The translations under genes and the position numbers were made by a program. From Streptomyces sp. CGMCC 4.7035 (GTDB lineage: Bacteria; Actinomycetota; Actinomycetes; Streptomycetales; Streptomycetaceae): DNA of 64,000 bases. This document shows, one piece after another, positions 25,002 through 33,232 of this stretch. The stretch covers positions 4,154,001-4,218,000 of the forward strand of contig NZ_CP134053.1 in NCBI RefSeq assembly GCF_031583065.1, written 5' to 3'. The notes beneath the pieces are model-generated. The model saw only the letters and a list, made by a program, of their open reading frames with translations, was not told where the DNA came from and did not search any database. Each line of letters begins with the position of its first letter. Position 1 is the stretch's first letter.

Positions 25002-26876
25002 ATGTTCATGGCAACGTTACGCGTGCGTATGCTCGGCGTTCTCGTGTCGCTCACCGGCCTCCTCGCGGCGACGGGTGCCCAGCCCGCGGCAGCCGCCTCC
25101 CTTCCCGACTCCCTCTGGTTCGACGCCCAGGCGTCCGCCCCCCTCACCGTCCAAAGCGGTCACTTCGCCGACGGCCTCGGACGCGAGGTCGTCCTGCGCG
25201 GATACAACGTCTCCGGCGAGACCAAGCTGGAGGAGAACGGCGGACTGCCGTTCGCCTCGGTCGCCGACGCCAAGAAGTCGGCGACCGCCCTGCGCGCCCT
25301 CGGCGGCGGCAACACCGTCCGCTTCCTGCTCTCCTGGGCCCATGCCGAGCCCGTGCGCGGCCAGGTCGACACGGCGTACCTCGCCGCCGTCACCGACCAG
25401 ATGCGCGCGTTCCTCGACGCCGGAATCCGCGTCTACCCCGACTTCCACCAGGACCTCTACTCCCGCTACCTCTTCAACGAGGGCAGCTGGTACACCGGCG
25501 ACGGCGCCCCCGAGTGGGCGGTGGATGCCGGGAACTACCCCGCCGAGTCCTGCGGGATCTGCCTCTTCTGGGGCCAGAACATCACCCAGAACCAGGCGGT
25601 GACGAAGGGGTCGTACGACTTCTGGCACAACGCGTACGGCGTGCAGGACGCCTTCCTCGCCACCGCCGAGAAGACCATGGCCTACGTTCAACAGCACCTG
25701 ACGAGCGACGAGTTCGCGGGTGTCGTCGGCTTCGACCCGTTCAACGAGCCGTATGCGGGCACGTACGACTCCGGGCAGACCAGCCGTACCTGGGAGAAGA
25801 ACGTGCTCTGGCCGTTCTACGTCAGGTTCCGCGCGCGCATGGACTCGGCGGGCTGGCAGGACAAGCCCGCCTTCGTCGAGCCCAACCTCTTCTGGAACGC
25901 CAACATCTCCTCCCAGAAGCAGGAGGGCGGACTCCTCGACGCGGGCACGATCGGCTCGCGCTACGTCTTCAACACCCACTTCTACGACCAGAAGGCCATC
26001 TCCGGCATCCTCATGTGGGGCAAGGCGGGGGACGGGCAGTACGCGAGTGACTTCGGGACCGTGCGTGGCCGGACCACCGCCCTGGGCACGGCCGGGATCG
26101 TCAGCGAGTTCGGCCATCCGCTCTCCGGCTCGGTCTCCGACAAGGCGCCGACGGTGGGCAAGGCGATGTACCAGGCGCTCGACTCCCGTCTTCCGGGTGC
26201 GAGTTGGTGGTCGAACCCGACCGGCTCCGGCCCGGTGCTGTCCGGCACGCAGTGGCAGTGGGACCTCTACAGCGGTCGCCATCACGAGCTGATGAACGGC
26301 AACTCCGACAAGGTCCTCACCGCCGGGGACGCCTGGAACGACGAGGACCTCTCGGCGGTGGCCCTCGACAACTCGGGCAATCCCGTGCTGCGCCAGGACG
26401 CCCGGCTGCTGGACCGCCTGTACCCGAGCGCCACCGCGGGAAGCGCGGTCGCCTTCACCTACGAGGACCGCTCCCGGGACGGCTCGACGACGCTGACCTG
26501 GAATCCCGTACCCAGCTCGCTCCCTAATGTCGCGCAACTGGTGGGCTCGGGCCAGTACGGCCTCCTGGTCTGGCGCTCGAACGGTTCCACGGCGCCCACC
26601 GAGCTGCATCTGCCCGCTTCCTTCCCGGCCGCCTCCACCACGGTGGTCTCCGACCTCGGCACCACGGCCGGCCTGCCCGCGTACACGAAGACGACGCCGA
26701 TCGCCGTGGCGAACGAGGTGGGCGGCACGGGCAGCAAGCGGCTCCTGCTGACCGCGTCCGACACGAACGTCGTGCACTACGCGCTGGTCACCAGCGGGGC
26801 GACGGCTCCGTCCGCGTCGCTGCTGAGCGCGGCGCGGACGGAGCTGTCGGCGTGGGCGGCGAAGCAGATCAGCTAG
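25002..26876 (+). CDS. Secreted GH5-family glycosidase (endoglycoceramidase-like)
   Basis: About 624 residues. A signal peptide (about 1-32, ending AQPAAAAS) precedes a GH5 TIM-barrel catalytic domain with NTVRFLLSWAHAEP, DFHQDLYSR, the acid/base Glu in FDPFNEPY and the nucleophile Glu in GIVSEFGHP. A C-terminal beta-sandwich domain (about 500-600) follows. The DxHQDLYSR motif is typical of endoglycosylceramidase-type GH5 enzymes, which cut glycans from glycolipids; cellulase-like activity is the alternative. In-frame ATGs at 25002 and 25008 and one further upstream at 24954 lack ribosome sites. A promoter-like pair would place the transcript start at about 25008, suggesting a leaderless message. 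The last eight bases overlap the convergent propeller gene. Confidence 0.87.
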   Translation: MFMATLRVRMLGVLVSLTGLLAATGAQPAAAASLPDSLWFDAQASAPLTVQSGHFADGLGREVVLRGYNVSGETKLEENGGLPFASVADAKKSATALRALGGGNTVRFLLSWAHAEPVRGQVDTAYLAAVTDQMRAFLDAGIRVYPDFHQDLYSRYLFNEGSWYTGDGAPEWAVDAGNYPAESCGICLFWGQNITQNQAVTKGSYDFWHNAYGVQDAFLATAEKTMAYVQQHLTSDEFAGVVGFDPFNEPYAGTYDSGQTSRTWEKNVLWPFYVRFRARMDSAGWQDKPAFVEPNLFWNANISSQKQEGGLLDAGTIGSRYVFNTHFYDQKAISGILMWGKAGDGQYASDFGTVRGRTTALGTAGIVSEFGHPLSGSVSDKAPTVGKAMYQALDSRLPGASWWSNPTGSGPVLSGTQWQWDLYSGRHHELMNGNSDKVLTAGDAWNDEDLSAVALDNSGNPVLRQDARLLDRLYPSATAGSAVAFTYEDRSRDGSTTLTWNPVPSSLPNVAQLVGSGQYGLLVWRSNGSTAPTELHLPASFPAASTTVVSDLGTTAGLPAYTKTTPIAVANEVGGTGSKRLLLTASDTNVVHYALVTSGATAPSASLLSAARTELSAWAAKQIS

Positions 26877-28119
26877 CGGAAGGCCCCGTCCAGTCGGCGG
26901 GTACGTGCGCCAGGCGTACCCGCTGCGGGTGGTCGCCGACCGGGACCGAGACCACCTTCCGGCCCGTCGCGAAGTCGATCGCGGTGACCTGGTCGGCGCC
27001 GCTCTCCGAGATGACGCAGTCCTGGCCGTCGCCGCTGACAGTCGCCCAGTAGGGCTTGGAGGCGGTGACGAGCGGGCCCTCCTGGAGGGTGGCGCGGTCG
27101 ACGACGGTCGCGTAGTCGTCCATCGTGCCCGCGACACACAGTTTGGTGCCGGACGGGTTCATCGAAAGACCGTGGTGGCGCGAGTCGTTGACCCACGTCG
27201 TACGGTCCTCACTGGTGGCCGGGTTCTTCGGCAGGGTCTTCACCCGGGTGATCTTGTCGGCGGCCACGTCGTACTCCAGGAAGCCGTTGAAGAACGACAC
27301 CTGGAAGTAGAGCTTGGACTCGTCGGGGCTGAAGACCGCGGGCCGTACCGCGTCGGAGAAGTCCTTGAGCCCGATCGCGTCCAGCCGGTTCCGCATGTCG
27401 ATGACCTTGACCTGCTTGAAGGTGGTGGCGTCCGCGATCGTGATGTGGCGGTCGCCCTTCGTCCAGTCCGCGGACGGGTCGTCGAGCGAGGTGTTCACAT
27501 CGCCGATCGCCATGTTCCAGATGTACTTGCCGTCCTTGGTGAAGATGTTCTCGTGCGGTTTGTCGCCGGTGGCGAACTCGCCCAGTTTCTTACCGGCGTT
27601 GATGTCCAGCACGTGCACCTTGTTGGCGGTGGAGGCGGAGACCGCGACCTTGGTGCCGTCGGGGGAGACCGCCATGTGGTCGGCCCGGTAACCGGACACC
27701 GCGAAGCGCCAGTTGATCTTCCCGGTGGCGAGGTCGATCGACACGACGTCGGCGAAGCTCGGCCGGGAGACGACCATCGACTTCCCGTCCGGCGTGGAGT
27801 ACATGTCGTCGACGAACTGGTCGTGCCCCTCGCCGACGCTGTTGCGGATGGCCATGAAGTAGATCCACTTGATCGGGTCGGCGTTGATCTCCGCCATCCG
27901 CTGCGCCTTGTCCGGGATCACGTTGACGCGGCCGATCTTGGCGAAGTCGCCCGTCGACTTGATGACGTCGGCGGTGCCCTCCCAGTTGTTGCCCACGAAC
28001 ATCACCTCGCGCAGCGCGGCGGAGGCATCCTGCGCGGAGGCGGCCGTCGCCGTGCCGCCCGCGGTCAGGGCGAGGGCGGCGGCGAGGGAGAAGAGGTGCC
28101 GGGGTCTGAGGACAGCCAT
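26869..28119 (-). CDS. Secreted YVTN/PQQ-type beta-propeller repeat protein
   Basis: A 416-residue protein with a signal peptide (about 1-29, cleavage after ATAASA). Six or seven blades of WD/YVTN-like repeats follow, seen as recurring VSPDGTKVAVS, FTKDGKYIW, FSPDESKLYF and MNPSGTKLCVAG turns. Such propellers act as extracellular binding or lyase-like scaffolds; no catalytic residues can be assigned. The start is ATG 28119 with only a weak ribosome site. It is divergent from a TetR regulator across a 216-base region that contains a perfect operator-like palindrome. Its stop overlaps the 3' end of the GH5 gene by eight bases in convergent orientation. Confidence 0.85.
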   Translation of the reverse strand: MAVLRPRHLFSLAAALALTAGGTATAASAQDASAALREVMFVGNNWEGTADVIKSTGDFAKIGRVNVIPDKAQRMAEINADPIKWIYFMAIRNSVGEGHDQFVDDMYSTPDGKSMVVSRPSFADVVSIDLATGKINWRFAVSGYRADHMAVSPDGTKVAVSASTANKVHVLDINAGKKLGEFATGDKPHENIFTKDGKYIWNMAIGDVNTSLDDPSADWTKGDRHITIADATTFKQVKVIDMRNRLDAIGLKDFSDAVRPAVFSPDESKLYFQVSFFNGFLEYDVAADKITRVKTLPKNPATSEDRTTWVNDSRHHGLSMNPSGTKLCVAGTMDDYATVVDRATLQEGPLVTASKPYWATVSGDGQDCVISESGADQVTAIDFATGRKVVSVPVGDHPQRVRLAHVPADWTGPSAS

Positions 28120-28165
28120 GGCATGGTCCCAATCTTTGGTGGGGGCATGACAACAGATCGTTGAA

Positions 28166-28208
28166 GGTGCTCCGGCTCGGGGAAGTCGGAGGTGCTGCGG
28201 CTCGGGGA
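28166..28208. repeat. Short direct repeat upstream of the propeller gene
   Basis: GGTGCTCCGGCTCGGGGA (28166-28183) recurs as GGTGCTGCGGCTCGGGGA (28191-28208), with 17 of 18 bases identical and a 25-base period. It lies about 50-90 bases upstream of the propeller start and may be a regulatory duplication. Confidence 0.5.
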
Positions 28209-28235
28209 TCTGAATACGCCCGCGTTCAGAGTGTA

Positions 28236-28251
28236 CTTACTGGAAAGTAAG
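28236..28251. promoter_or_regulatory. TetR-type operator CTTACT-GGAA-AGTAAG
   Basis: A perfect palindrome with 6-base arms and a 4-base spacer, in the only A/T-richer part of the divergent promoter region between the propeller gene and the TetR gene. TTACT/AGTAA half-sites are common for TetR regulators that control divergently transcribed neighbours, so autoregulation and control of the propeller gene are likely. Confidence 0.6.
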
Positions 28252-28335
28252 GAAGGGGCGGCTGTCTTCACAAGACTTCGTGCAGGACAAAATTGACCGA
28301 CAGGCGACGGATCACCGAGCGACGAGGGGGAGCGC

Positions 28336-28995
28336 GTGGCGGGCAGGCTCAGGCAGCCGACGGGCCGGTACGGGGGCAAGTCGGCCGAGGAGCGGCAGGC
28401 CGAGCGGCGCCGGCGGTTCCTGGACGCGGCGCTCCAGCTCTTCGGCGACAGCCCCGGCTTCCGGTCCACCACGGTCGCCGCGCTGAGCGAGGCGGCGGGG
28501 CTGTCCACGCGTCAGTTCTACGAGGAGTTCCGCACGCTTGAGGACGTCCTTGCCGCCCTCCACCTCCAGGTGAACGACTGGGCGGAGGAGGCCGCGGCCG
28601 TCGCCCTCGCCGAGGCCCGGGACCTGCCGCTCGCCGAGCGCGCCGCCGCGATCTTCCGGGCGTACGCGGCGAACGTCACCTCCGATCCGCGCCGGATCCG
28701 CATCACCTTCGTCGAGATCATCGGCGTCAGCCCGCGACTGGAGGAACAGCGGCTCGAACGCCGCTCCCGCTGGGTCGACTTCATCTGCGCGGAGGCCGCC
28801 GACGCCGCCGCGCGCGGTGAGGCGGCGCCGCGCGACTACCGGATCGCGGCCACGGCGTTCATCGGCAGCGTCAACGGTCTGCTGCACGACTGGCGAGCGG
28901 GCTGGGTGGACGCGACCCTGGACGACATAGTGGACGAACTGGTCCGGCAGCTGCTGGCCATTCTGCGCCCGGCGGGCTGGCTGCCGGACGTCTGA
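28336..28995 (+). CDS. TetR-family transcriptional regulator
   Basis: A 219-residue protein. The N-terminal helix-turn-helix (about 20-70) contains RRRRFLDAALQLFGDSPGF followed by TTVAALSEAAGLSTRQFYEEF, the family hallmark. The C-terminal two-thirds form a ligand-binding helical domain. The start is GTG 28336. It is divergent from the secreted beta-propeller gene and probably represses it and itself through the palindrome at 28236-28251. The ligand is unknown. A small hairpin (29013-29031) follows the stop. Confidence 0.9.
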   Translation: MAGRLRQPTGRYGGKSAEERQAERRRRFLDAALQLFGDSPGFRSTTVAALSEAAGLSTRQFYEEFRTLEDVLAALHLQVNDWAEEAAAVALAEARDLPLAERAAAIFRAYAANVTSDPRRIRITFVEIIGVSPRLEEQRLERRSRWVDFICAEAADAAARGEAAPRDYRIAATAFIGSVNGLLHDWRAGWVDATLDDIVDELVRQLLAILRPAGWLPDV

Positions 28996-29012
28996 GGGGT
29001 GCCGTTTCGCCG

Positions 29013-29031
29013 GCAGGTCCGATTGACCTGC
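29013..29031 (+). terminator. Hairpin after the TetR gene
   Basis: GCAGGTC (29013-29019) pairs with GACCTGC (29025-29031) around a 5-base loop, 18 bases after the TetR stop. Further GC-rich pairing follows downstream (GTCGGCCGGCCC with GGGCCGGGCCGAC), which could strengthen termination. Confidence 0.5.
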
Positions 29032-29286
29032 GGGGTCGGCCGGCCCGGTTGTGCTGCGGGGCTGGTTGGGCCGGGCCGACCGGACGGAAGCCGGTGCGCA
29101 CGGTCGTACGGCCACCAGTAGTCGGTGACGTCCAGGCTGTGTCGCCAGTCGCGCGGTCTGGGCACCACCGCGCGGTCTGGGCACCATCAGCGGGCTGAGA
29201 CCGTGGAGCACCGGCCACCCCGGCCGCTCCCGGGCGCGGCGGGTGGCTCCGAGCCCCGGTCGCAGCTCGGCTGCGGTGACGGTCCC

Positions 29287-29484
29287 CGGCGCCGCGTGCG
29301 GGTTCGGCTCACCGACGCCGGACACGACGCCTTCGAGCGGCACGCGGTGGCGGATGACAGGGGCGAGCACGGGCTGCTCGCAGTATCGACCGAAGAAGAG
29401 AAACGGACACGCGCCAACCCATTGCGGAAACCGGTCGTGGCAGTCGAGTCCGGCCCTGGCGGCCCAGTTCCGCCCGCGCCGTGA
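29287..29484 (+). pseudogene. C-terminal remnant of a MarR-family regulator
   Basis: The plus-strand frame reads RRRVRVRLTDAGHDAFERHA, then EHGLLAVSTEEEKRTRANPL and RKPVVAVES. This is the wing and dimerisation helix of MarR-type regulators, where VRLTDAG and an LLRKLVVAVE-like helix are typical. Everything before it, including the recognition helix, is missing, and the segment has suspicious substitutions (Pro within the last helix). No start or ribosome site is visible. The rest of 28996-29534 holds two hairpins and no other recognisable gene. Confidence 0.6.
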
Positions 29485-29522
29485 AGGTCCAGGAGAGCCG
29501 CGAGCTGACCTGGACCTTCACG
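29480..29522. terminator. Inverted repeat between MarR remnant and NTF2-like gene
   Basis: Perfect 13-base arms, CGTGAAGGTCCAG (29480-29492) and CTGGACCTTCACG (29510-29522), with a 17-base interior. It sits between convergent reading directions, and the stop codon of the MarR remnant lies inside its left arm. It is probably a bidirectional terminator. Confidence 0.6.
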
Positions 29523-29534
29523 ACCGTTCCCCTT

Positions 29535-29900
29535 CTACTCGTCCCACGCCTGGATGAGGACCTGTTCGGCGATCTTGCCGTCGCGCAACGACACCATCGA
29601 GTTGGCCAGCACCCGGACGCCGTCCCTGTACTCGCACGACTCGGTGAAGGCGACGTGGTCGCCCTGGACGACGCACTGGTCCAGGTGATGGGTCATGTCC
29701 CGGCTGTAGACGTCGTTGAGCATTTCGCTGATCTGGTCCCGGCCGTGGACGATCTTCGGGTGGCTGGGCTGGGTGTTGCGGTCGATGATGCGTATCTCCG
29801 CGTCGTCCCTGTAAAGGGACAGCAGAGTCGCCGCGTTCTCTCCCTCGATGCCTCGGCGCAGGGTCTCTGCGTCGAAGGCGCTGCCTGCCGCGGTGCCCAT
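29535..29900 (-). CDS. NTF2/SnoaL-like family protein
   Basis: A 121-residue alpha+beta-barrel protein. The segment LLSLYRDDAEIRIIDRN followed by IVHGRDQISEMLNDVY and later VLANSMVSLRDGKIAEQVLI follows the SnoaL/NTF2 pattern used by small cyclases, isomerases and ligand-binding proteins. The start is ATG 29900 with a very strong GAAGGAGG site; longer frames upstream are rejected. It is a single gene with no operon partner and an unknown substrate. Confidence 0.85.
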   Translation of the reverse strand: MGTAAGSAFDAETLRRGIEGENAATLLSLYRDDAEIRIIDRNTQPSHPKIVHGRDQISEMLNDVYSRDMTHHLDQCVVQGDHVAFTESCEYRDGVRVLANSMVSLRDGKIAEQVLIQAWDE

Positions 29901-30070
29901 GGTGACCTCCTTCGAAGGCCGCGGCCCGGCGGGCGGCGGGCCGCTGAGGGCCTCTCCTTCGAGCCTCCCCCGCCCCGGGACCCCCGGCAAACGCAGCCGG
30001 CCCTGCGCCTCTCGGGTGAGCGAGGGCCCGGTCCCGTGACCGTCCCCGGCCCGCTGCCGTTGCTGAAGGC

Positions 30071-30367
30071 ATGATCTCCACACGACGTATCGTCGCCGCC
30101 GTCGGTCTCGCCGTCGGCGTCACAGGTCTCGCCGCGCCGCTGGCGAGCGCGGCCGCCGCCGACACCCCGGACGCGGGCAGACTGAACCCGGTCACCCTGC
30201 TCGACTCGCTGGCCCGCAGCGGCGTCCCGGCGGAACACCGGGACGAGATCCCCGGGCTCTCCGGGCAGCTCGGCGGCCTGAACCAGCTGCACGACCTGAA
30301 TCAGCTGCACCAGGCCACCGACCTGGTGGCGCCCGTCACCGGGCTGCTTCCGGCCGTCCAGACCTGA
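30071..30367 (+). CDS. Small secreted protein of unknown function
   Basis: 98 residues. The signal peptide (about 1-31, MISTRRIVAAVGLAVGVTGL then LASAAAA) is convincing. The mature part is about 67 residues, rich in Leu, Gln, Asn and Pro, with GGLNQLHDLNQLHQATDLV and a terminal LVAPVTGLLPAVQT. No cysteine is present, so it is not a chaplin. Similar short secreted proteins occur in streptomycetes under uninformative names. The start is ATG 30071 with GAAGG very close upstream. A hairpin terminator follows. Confidence 0.75.
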   Translation: MISTRRIVAAVGLAVGVTGLAAPLASAAAADTPDAGRLNPVTLLDSLARSGVPAEHRDEIPGLSGQLGGLNQLHDLNQLHQATDLVAPVTGLLPAVQT

Positions 30368-30390
30368 GAGCCGCGCGACGACTTCCTGTG

Positions 30391-30412
30391 CCCCCGGCCC
30401 GGACGCCGGGGG
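30391..30412 (+). terminator. Hairpin terminator of the small secreted protein gene
   Basis: CCCCCGGC (30391-30398) pairs perfectly with GCCGGGGG (30405-30412) around a 6-base loop, 24 bases after the stop. The -35 box of the next gene follows immediately. Confidence 0.65.
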
Positions 30413-30414
30413 CC

Positions 30415-30471
30415 TTGACATTCCCGGAGACCGGCCGGAGCATCGCGGTAGATCGGTGAACGAGAGTTCAC
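30415..30471 (+). promoter_or_regulatory. Promoter and operator of the aldehyde dehydrogenase gene
   Basis: A consensus -35 TTGACA (30415-30420) is followed 17 bases later by GAGCAT (30438-30443) as a plausible -10. Just downstream of the expected start point lies a perfect palindrome GTGAAC-GAGA-GTTCAC (30456-30471). The operator is placed to block transcription. The responsible regulator is not identifiable here. Confidence 0.5.
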
Positions 30472-30541
30472 TGGGCGAACGCGGTCCTGTGGCCGGGGTT
30501 CGCATACGTACCGCCGCAGCTACGTACCGAAGGAAGCCGTC

Positions 30542-31999
30542 ATGCCCCTCACCCGCGAACTCCTCATCGGCGGCAAGGACGTACCCGCCGCGTCCGGCCG
30601 CACCACCGTGGACGTGAACCCCTACACCTCAGAGGTGTACGCGACGGTCGCGGCGGCCGGGCCGGAGGATGTGACGCGGGCCGTGGACGCCGCCGCGGCG
30701 GCCTTCGCGGACTGGGCGGCGCTCGCCCCCTTCGCCCGCCGGGCCATCTTCCTCAAGGCGGCCGACCTGCTGGAGGCGCGGGGCGAGCAGGTGGCCGAGA
30801 TCATGGCGCACGAGGCGGGCGGCACCCGGCCGTGGGCCTACTTCAACGTGGCCCTGGCCGCGAACATCCTGCGCGAGGCGGCGGCCGCGATCACGGCGCC
30901 GCGCGGTGAGGTGCTCAGCGCCCAGGAGCAGGGCGCGCTCGGGCTCGCGGTGCGCGAACCGCTGGGCGTGGTGGCCGCGTTCGCGCCGTGGAACGCGCCC
31001 GTCATCCTCGGTGTACGGGCCGTGGCGGCGCCCCTCGCGGCGGGCAACACGGTGGTCGTCAAGCCGAGCGAGGACGCCCCGATCGCCTGCGCGCTGTTCG
31101 TCGCGGACGTACTGCGCGAGGCCGGGCTCCCGGACGGCGTGCTGAACGTCGTCACCAACGCCCCGGAGAACGCGGCCGAGATCGCCGAGACGCTGATCGC
31201 CGACCAGCGGGTGCGGGCGGTGAACTTCACCGGCTCCACGGGTGTGGGCCGGATCATCGGTGAGCACGCGGCGCGTCATCTCAAGCCCGCCGTCCTGGAG
31301 CTGGGCGGCAAGAACGCGGTGATCGTGCTGGACGACGCCGACATCGACTACGCCGTCGACGCGGTCACGTTCAGCGTGTTCATGAACGCCGGGCAGATCT
31401 GCATGTCCGGCGACCGGATCCTCGTCCACGAGTCGCTCGCCGAGGAGTTCGGGCGGAAGTTCGTGGAGAAGGTCGCCTCGCTGCCGGCGGGAGACCCGGC
31501 ACATCCGCGGACCGTGGTCGGTCCGCTGGTCAGCCCGGCGGCCGCGCGGCGCGTGGCCGGACTGGTGACGGACGCCGTGGCCAAGGGCGCCAAGGTCCTC
31601 ATCGGCGGCGAGCCCGAGGGCGCCGTCCACCCGGCGACCGTCCTCACCGACGTGCCCCAGGACGCCGACCTGTACCGCACCGAGGCCTTCGGCCCGGTCT
31701 GCGTGCTGGAGACGTTCGCCGACGACGACACCGCGATCAGGCTCGCCAACGACACCGAGAACGGTCTGACCTGCGGAATCATCACCGAGAACGCCACCCA
31801 CGGCCTGACCGTCGCCCGCCGGGTGCAGACCGGCATCGTGCACATCAACGACCAGTCGGTGGCCGACGAACCCCACGCGCCCTTCGGCGGGGTGAAGGCC
31901 TCCGGCTACGGCCGCTTCGGTGGGCGGTGGGGCATCGAGGCGTTCTCCAACACCCGCTGGGTCACCATCGCCACCCAGCACGCCCACTACCCCTTCTGA
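30542..31999 (+). CDS. Aldehyde dehydrogenase (aromatic aldehyde/vanillin-type)
   Basis: A 485-residue NAD(P)-dependent aldehyde dehydrogenase with all key parts: PWNAPVILGVRA, the VVVKPSEDAP cofactor motif, FTGSTGVG, general base Glu253 in LELGGKNA and catalytic Cys287 in NAGQICMSGDR. The AHEAGG and HINDQSVADEPHAPFGGVKASGYGRFGG segments resemble vanillin/benzaldehyde dehydrogenases, which oxidise aromatic aldehydes to acids, but the exact substrate is inferred. ATG 30542 has GAAGGAAG upstream. It has its own promoter and operator and converges on the alcohol dehydrogenase at 32065, whose product could in principle be its substrate. Confidence 0.92.
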   Translation: MPLTRELLIGGKDVPAASGRTTVDVNPYTSEVYATVAAAGPEDVTRAVDAAAAAFADWAALAPFARRAIFLKAADLLEARGEQVAEIMAHEAGGTRPWAYFNVALAANILREAAAAITAPRGEVLSAQEQGALGLAVREPLGVVAAFAPWNAPVILGVRAVAAPLAAGNTVVVKPSEDAPIACALFVADVLREAGLPDGVLNVVTNAPENAAEIAETLIADQRVRAVNFTGSTGVGRIIGEHAARHLKPAVLELGGKNAVIVLDDADIDYAVDAVTFSVFMNAGQICMSGDRILVHESLAEEFGRKFVEKVASLPAGDPAHPRTVVGPLVSPAAARRVAGLVTDAVAKGAKVLIGGEPEGAVHPATVLTDVPQDADLYRTEAFGPVCVLETFADDDTAIRLANDTENGLTCGIITENATHGLTVARRVQTGIVHINDQSVADEPHAPFGGVKASGYGRFGGRWGIEAFSNTRWVTIATQHAHYPF

Positions 32000-32064
32000 C
32001 CGACGATGGGCCGTCAGGGCACCGGTGGGCCCTGAGGGCACCGCGGCGCCCTGAGGGCGGAGCG

Positions 32065-33108
32065 TCACTCGTCGAAGGTGACGACGACCTTCTCCGCCGC
32101 CCCCGGCGTCATGGTGAGCTCGAAGGCCTGCTCGACCTCGGAGAACGGCACGCGGTGGCTGATGAGCCTCGCGAACCGCTCGTGGTGCTCGACGAGTTCG
32201 GGGGTCACCTCGAAGATCTCGGTCGGGTAGCCCTGGGAGGCGACGAGCGTGAGTTCGCTGCGCAGCATGCCGCCGAGGTCGAACTCGGATCCCTTCTTCT
32301 GCACAGCCACCATGACCAGCTTCGCGCCCCACTTCGCCGAGGCCACCGTGGTGTTGAAGACGGCGGGGGCACCGGCCGCGTCGATGTAGATGTCGGTACC
32401 CGGCCGGGGCTGGCCGAGCGCGTTGGCCGCCTGGCCGTGCAGCTCGGTCAGCCGGGCGGTCATGTCCTCCTCGGCGGAGTTGATCACGGCGTCGGCGCCG
32501 ATGGCCAGCGCCTTCTCCAGCCGCGAGGGAATGACGTCGGCCACCACCACGTGCTCCACCCCGCGCAGCTTCAGCCAGATCGCGGCGCCCAGGCCGATCG
32601 GTCCGGCACCGAACACCACGACCCTGTCGGCCGGCCCCGCCTCGGAGCGGTTGACGCAGTGGCGGGCGACCGCCATCGGCTCGTTCAGGGCGGCCACCTC
32701 GAAGGGGACGGTGTCGGGGAAGACCGCGACGCTCTTGTCGACCTCGGCGTTCTCGATGAGCAGGTACTCGCTCATGCCGCCCCACTTGCCGCCGCAGCCG
32801 ATGATCCCGGTGGGTGCGTCCTGCGGGTTGACGACCACGCGGTCGCCCACCTGGAGGTCGGTGACCTCGGCGCCCACCTCGACGATCTCACCGGCGGGTT
32901 CGTGGCCCACGGCGACGGGGACCAGGTCTCCGCCCAGGTGTGCGCGGGCCGGCATGCCGCCCATGTGGAGGAAGGTGACGTCGGTGCCGCAGATGCCGCA
33001 GGCGCGGATCCGCATCAGCACGTCCTTGGGGCCGGGTACGGGACGTTCGATGTCCACCACGTCGATCTTGCCGACGGCACCGGTCTGTACGGACTTCATC
33101 GTGGCCAT
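32065..33108 (-). CDS. Zinc-dependent alcohol/polyol dehydrogenase, MDR family
   Basis: A 347-residue medium-chain dehydrogenase. Catalytic zinc motifs are visible: ACGICGTD (Cys40) and the VAVGHEPAGE block. The GAGPIGLGAAIWLK cofactor motif lies about halfway. The usual structural-zinc run of four closely spaced cysteines is missing; that region reads NPQDAPTGIIGCGGKWGG. It therefore differs from threonine or sorbitol dehydrogenases in this loop. The start is ATG 33108; GGAAAG lies 12 bases or more upstream, so the ribosome site is imperfect. It is preceded on the same strand by an SDR remnant and two MarR-type boxes, so the MarR protein at 37887 may control it. Confidence 0.88.
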   Translation of the reverse strand: MATMKSVQTGAVGKIDVVDIERPVPGPKDVLMRIRACGICGTDVTFLHMGGMPARAHLGGDLVPVAVGHEPAGEIVEVGAEVTDLQVGDRVVVNPQDAPTGIIGCGGKWGGMSEYLLIENAEVDKSVAVFPDTVPFEVAALNEPMAVARHCVNRSEAGPADRVVVFGAGPIGLGAAIWLKLRGVEHVVVADVIPSRLEKALAIGADAVINSAEEDMTARLTELHGQAANALGQPRPGTDIYIDAAGAPAVFNTTVASAKWGAKLVMVAVQKKGSEFDLGGMLRSELTLVASQGYPTEIFEVTPELVEHHERFARLISHRVPFSEVEQAFELTMTPGAAEKVVVTFDE

Positions 33109-33151
33109 GGGGTGACTCGCTTTCCAAGTGGGTGATCAGTGGTTCTTCGTA

Positions 33152-33193
33152 GGCGGGAGGCGGGAGGCGGGAGGCGGGAGGCGGGAGGCGGGG
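33152..33193. repeat. 7-bp tandem repeat (GGCGGGA)
   Basis: Five exact copies of GGCGGGA plus one imperfect copy, lying between the alcohol dehydrogenase start and the SDR remnant. It is noncoding and a likely site of slippage or length variation. Confidence 0.8.
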
Positions 33194-33232
33194 GCGTGGG
33201 GGCGGGGGCGCGGCCACCCGTCAGACGGCCGA

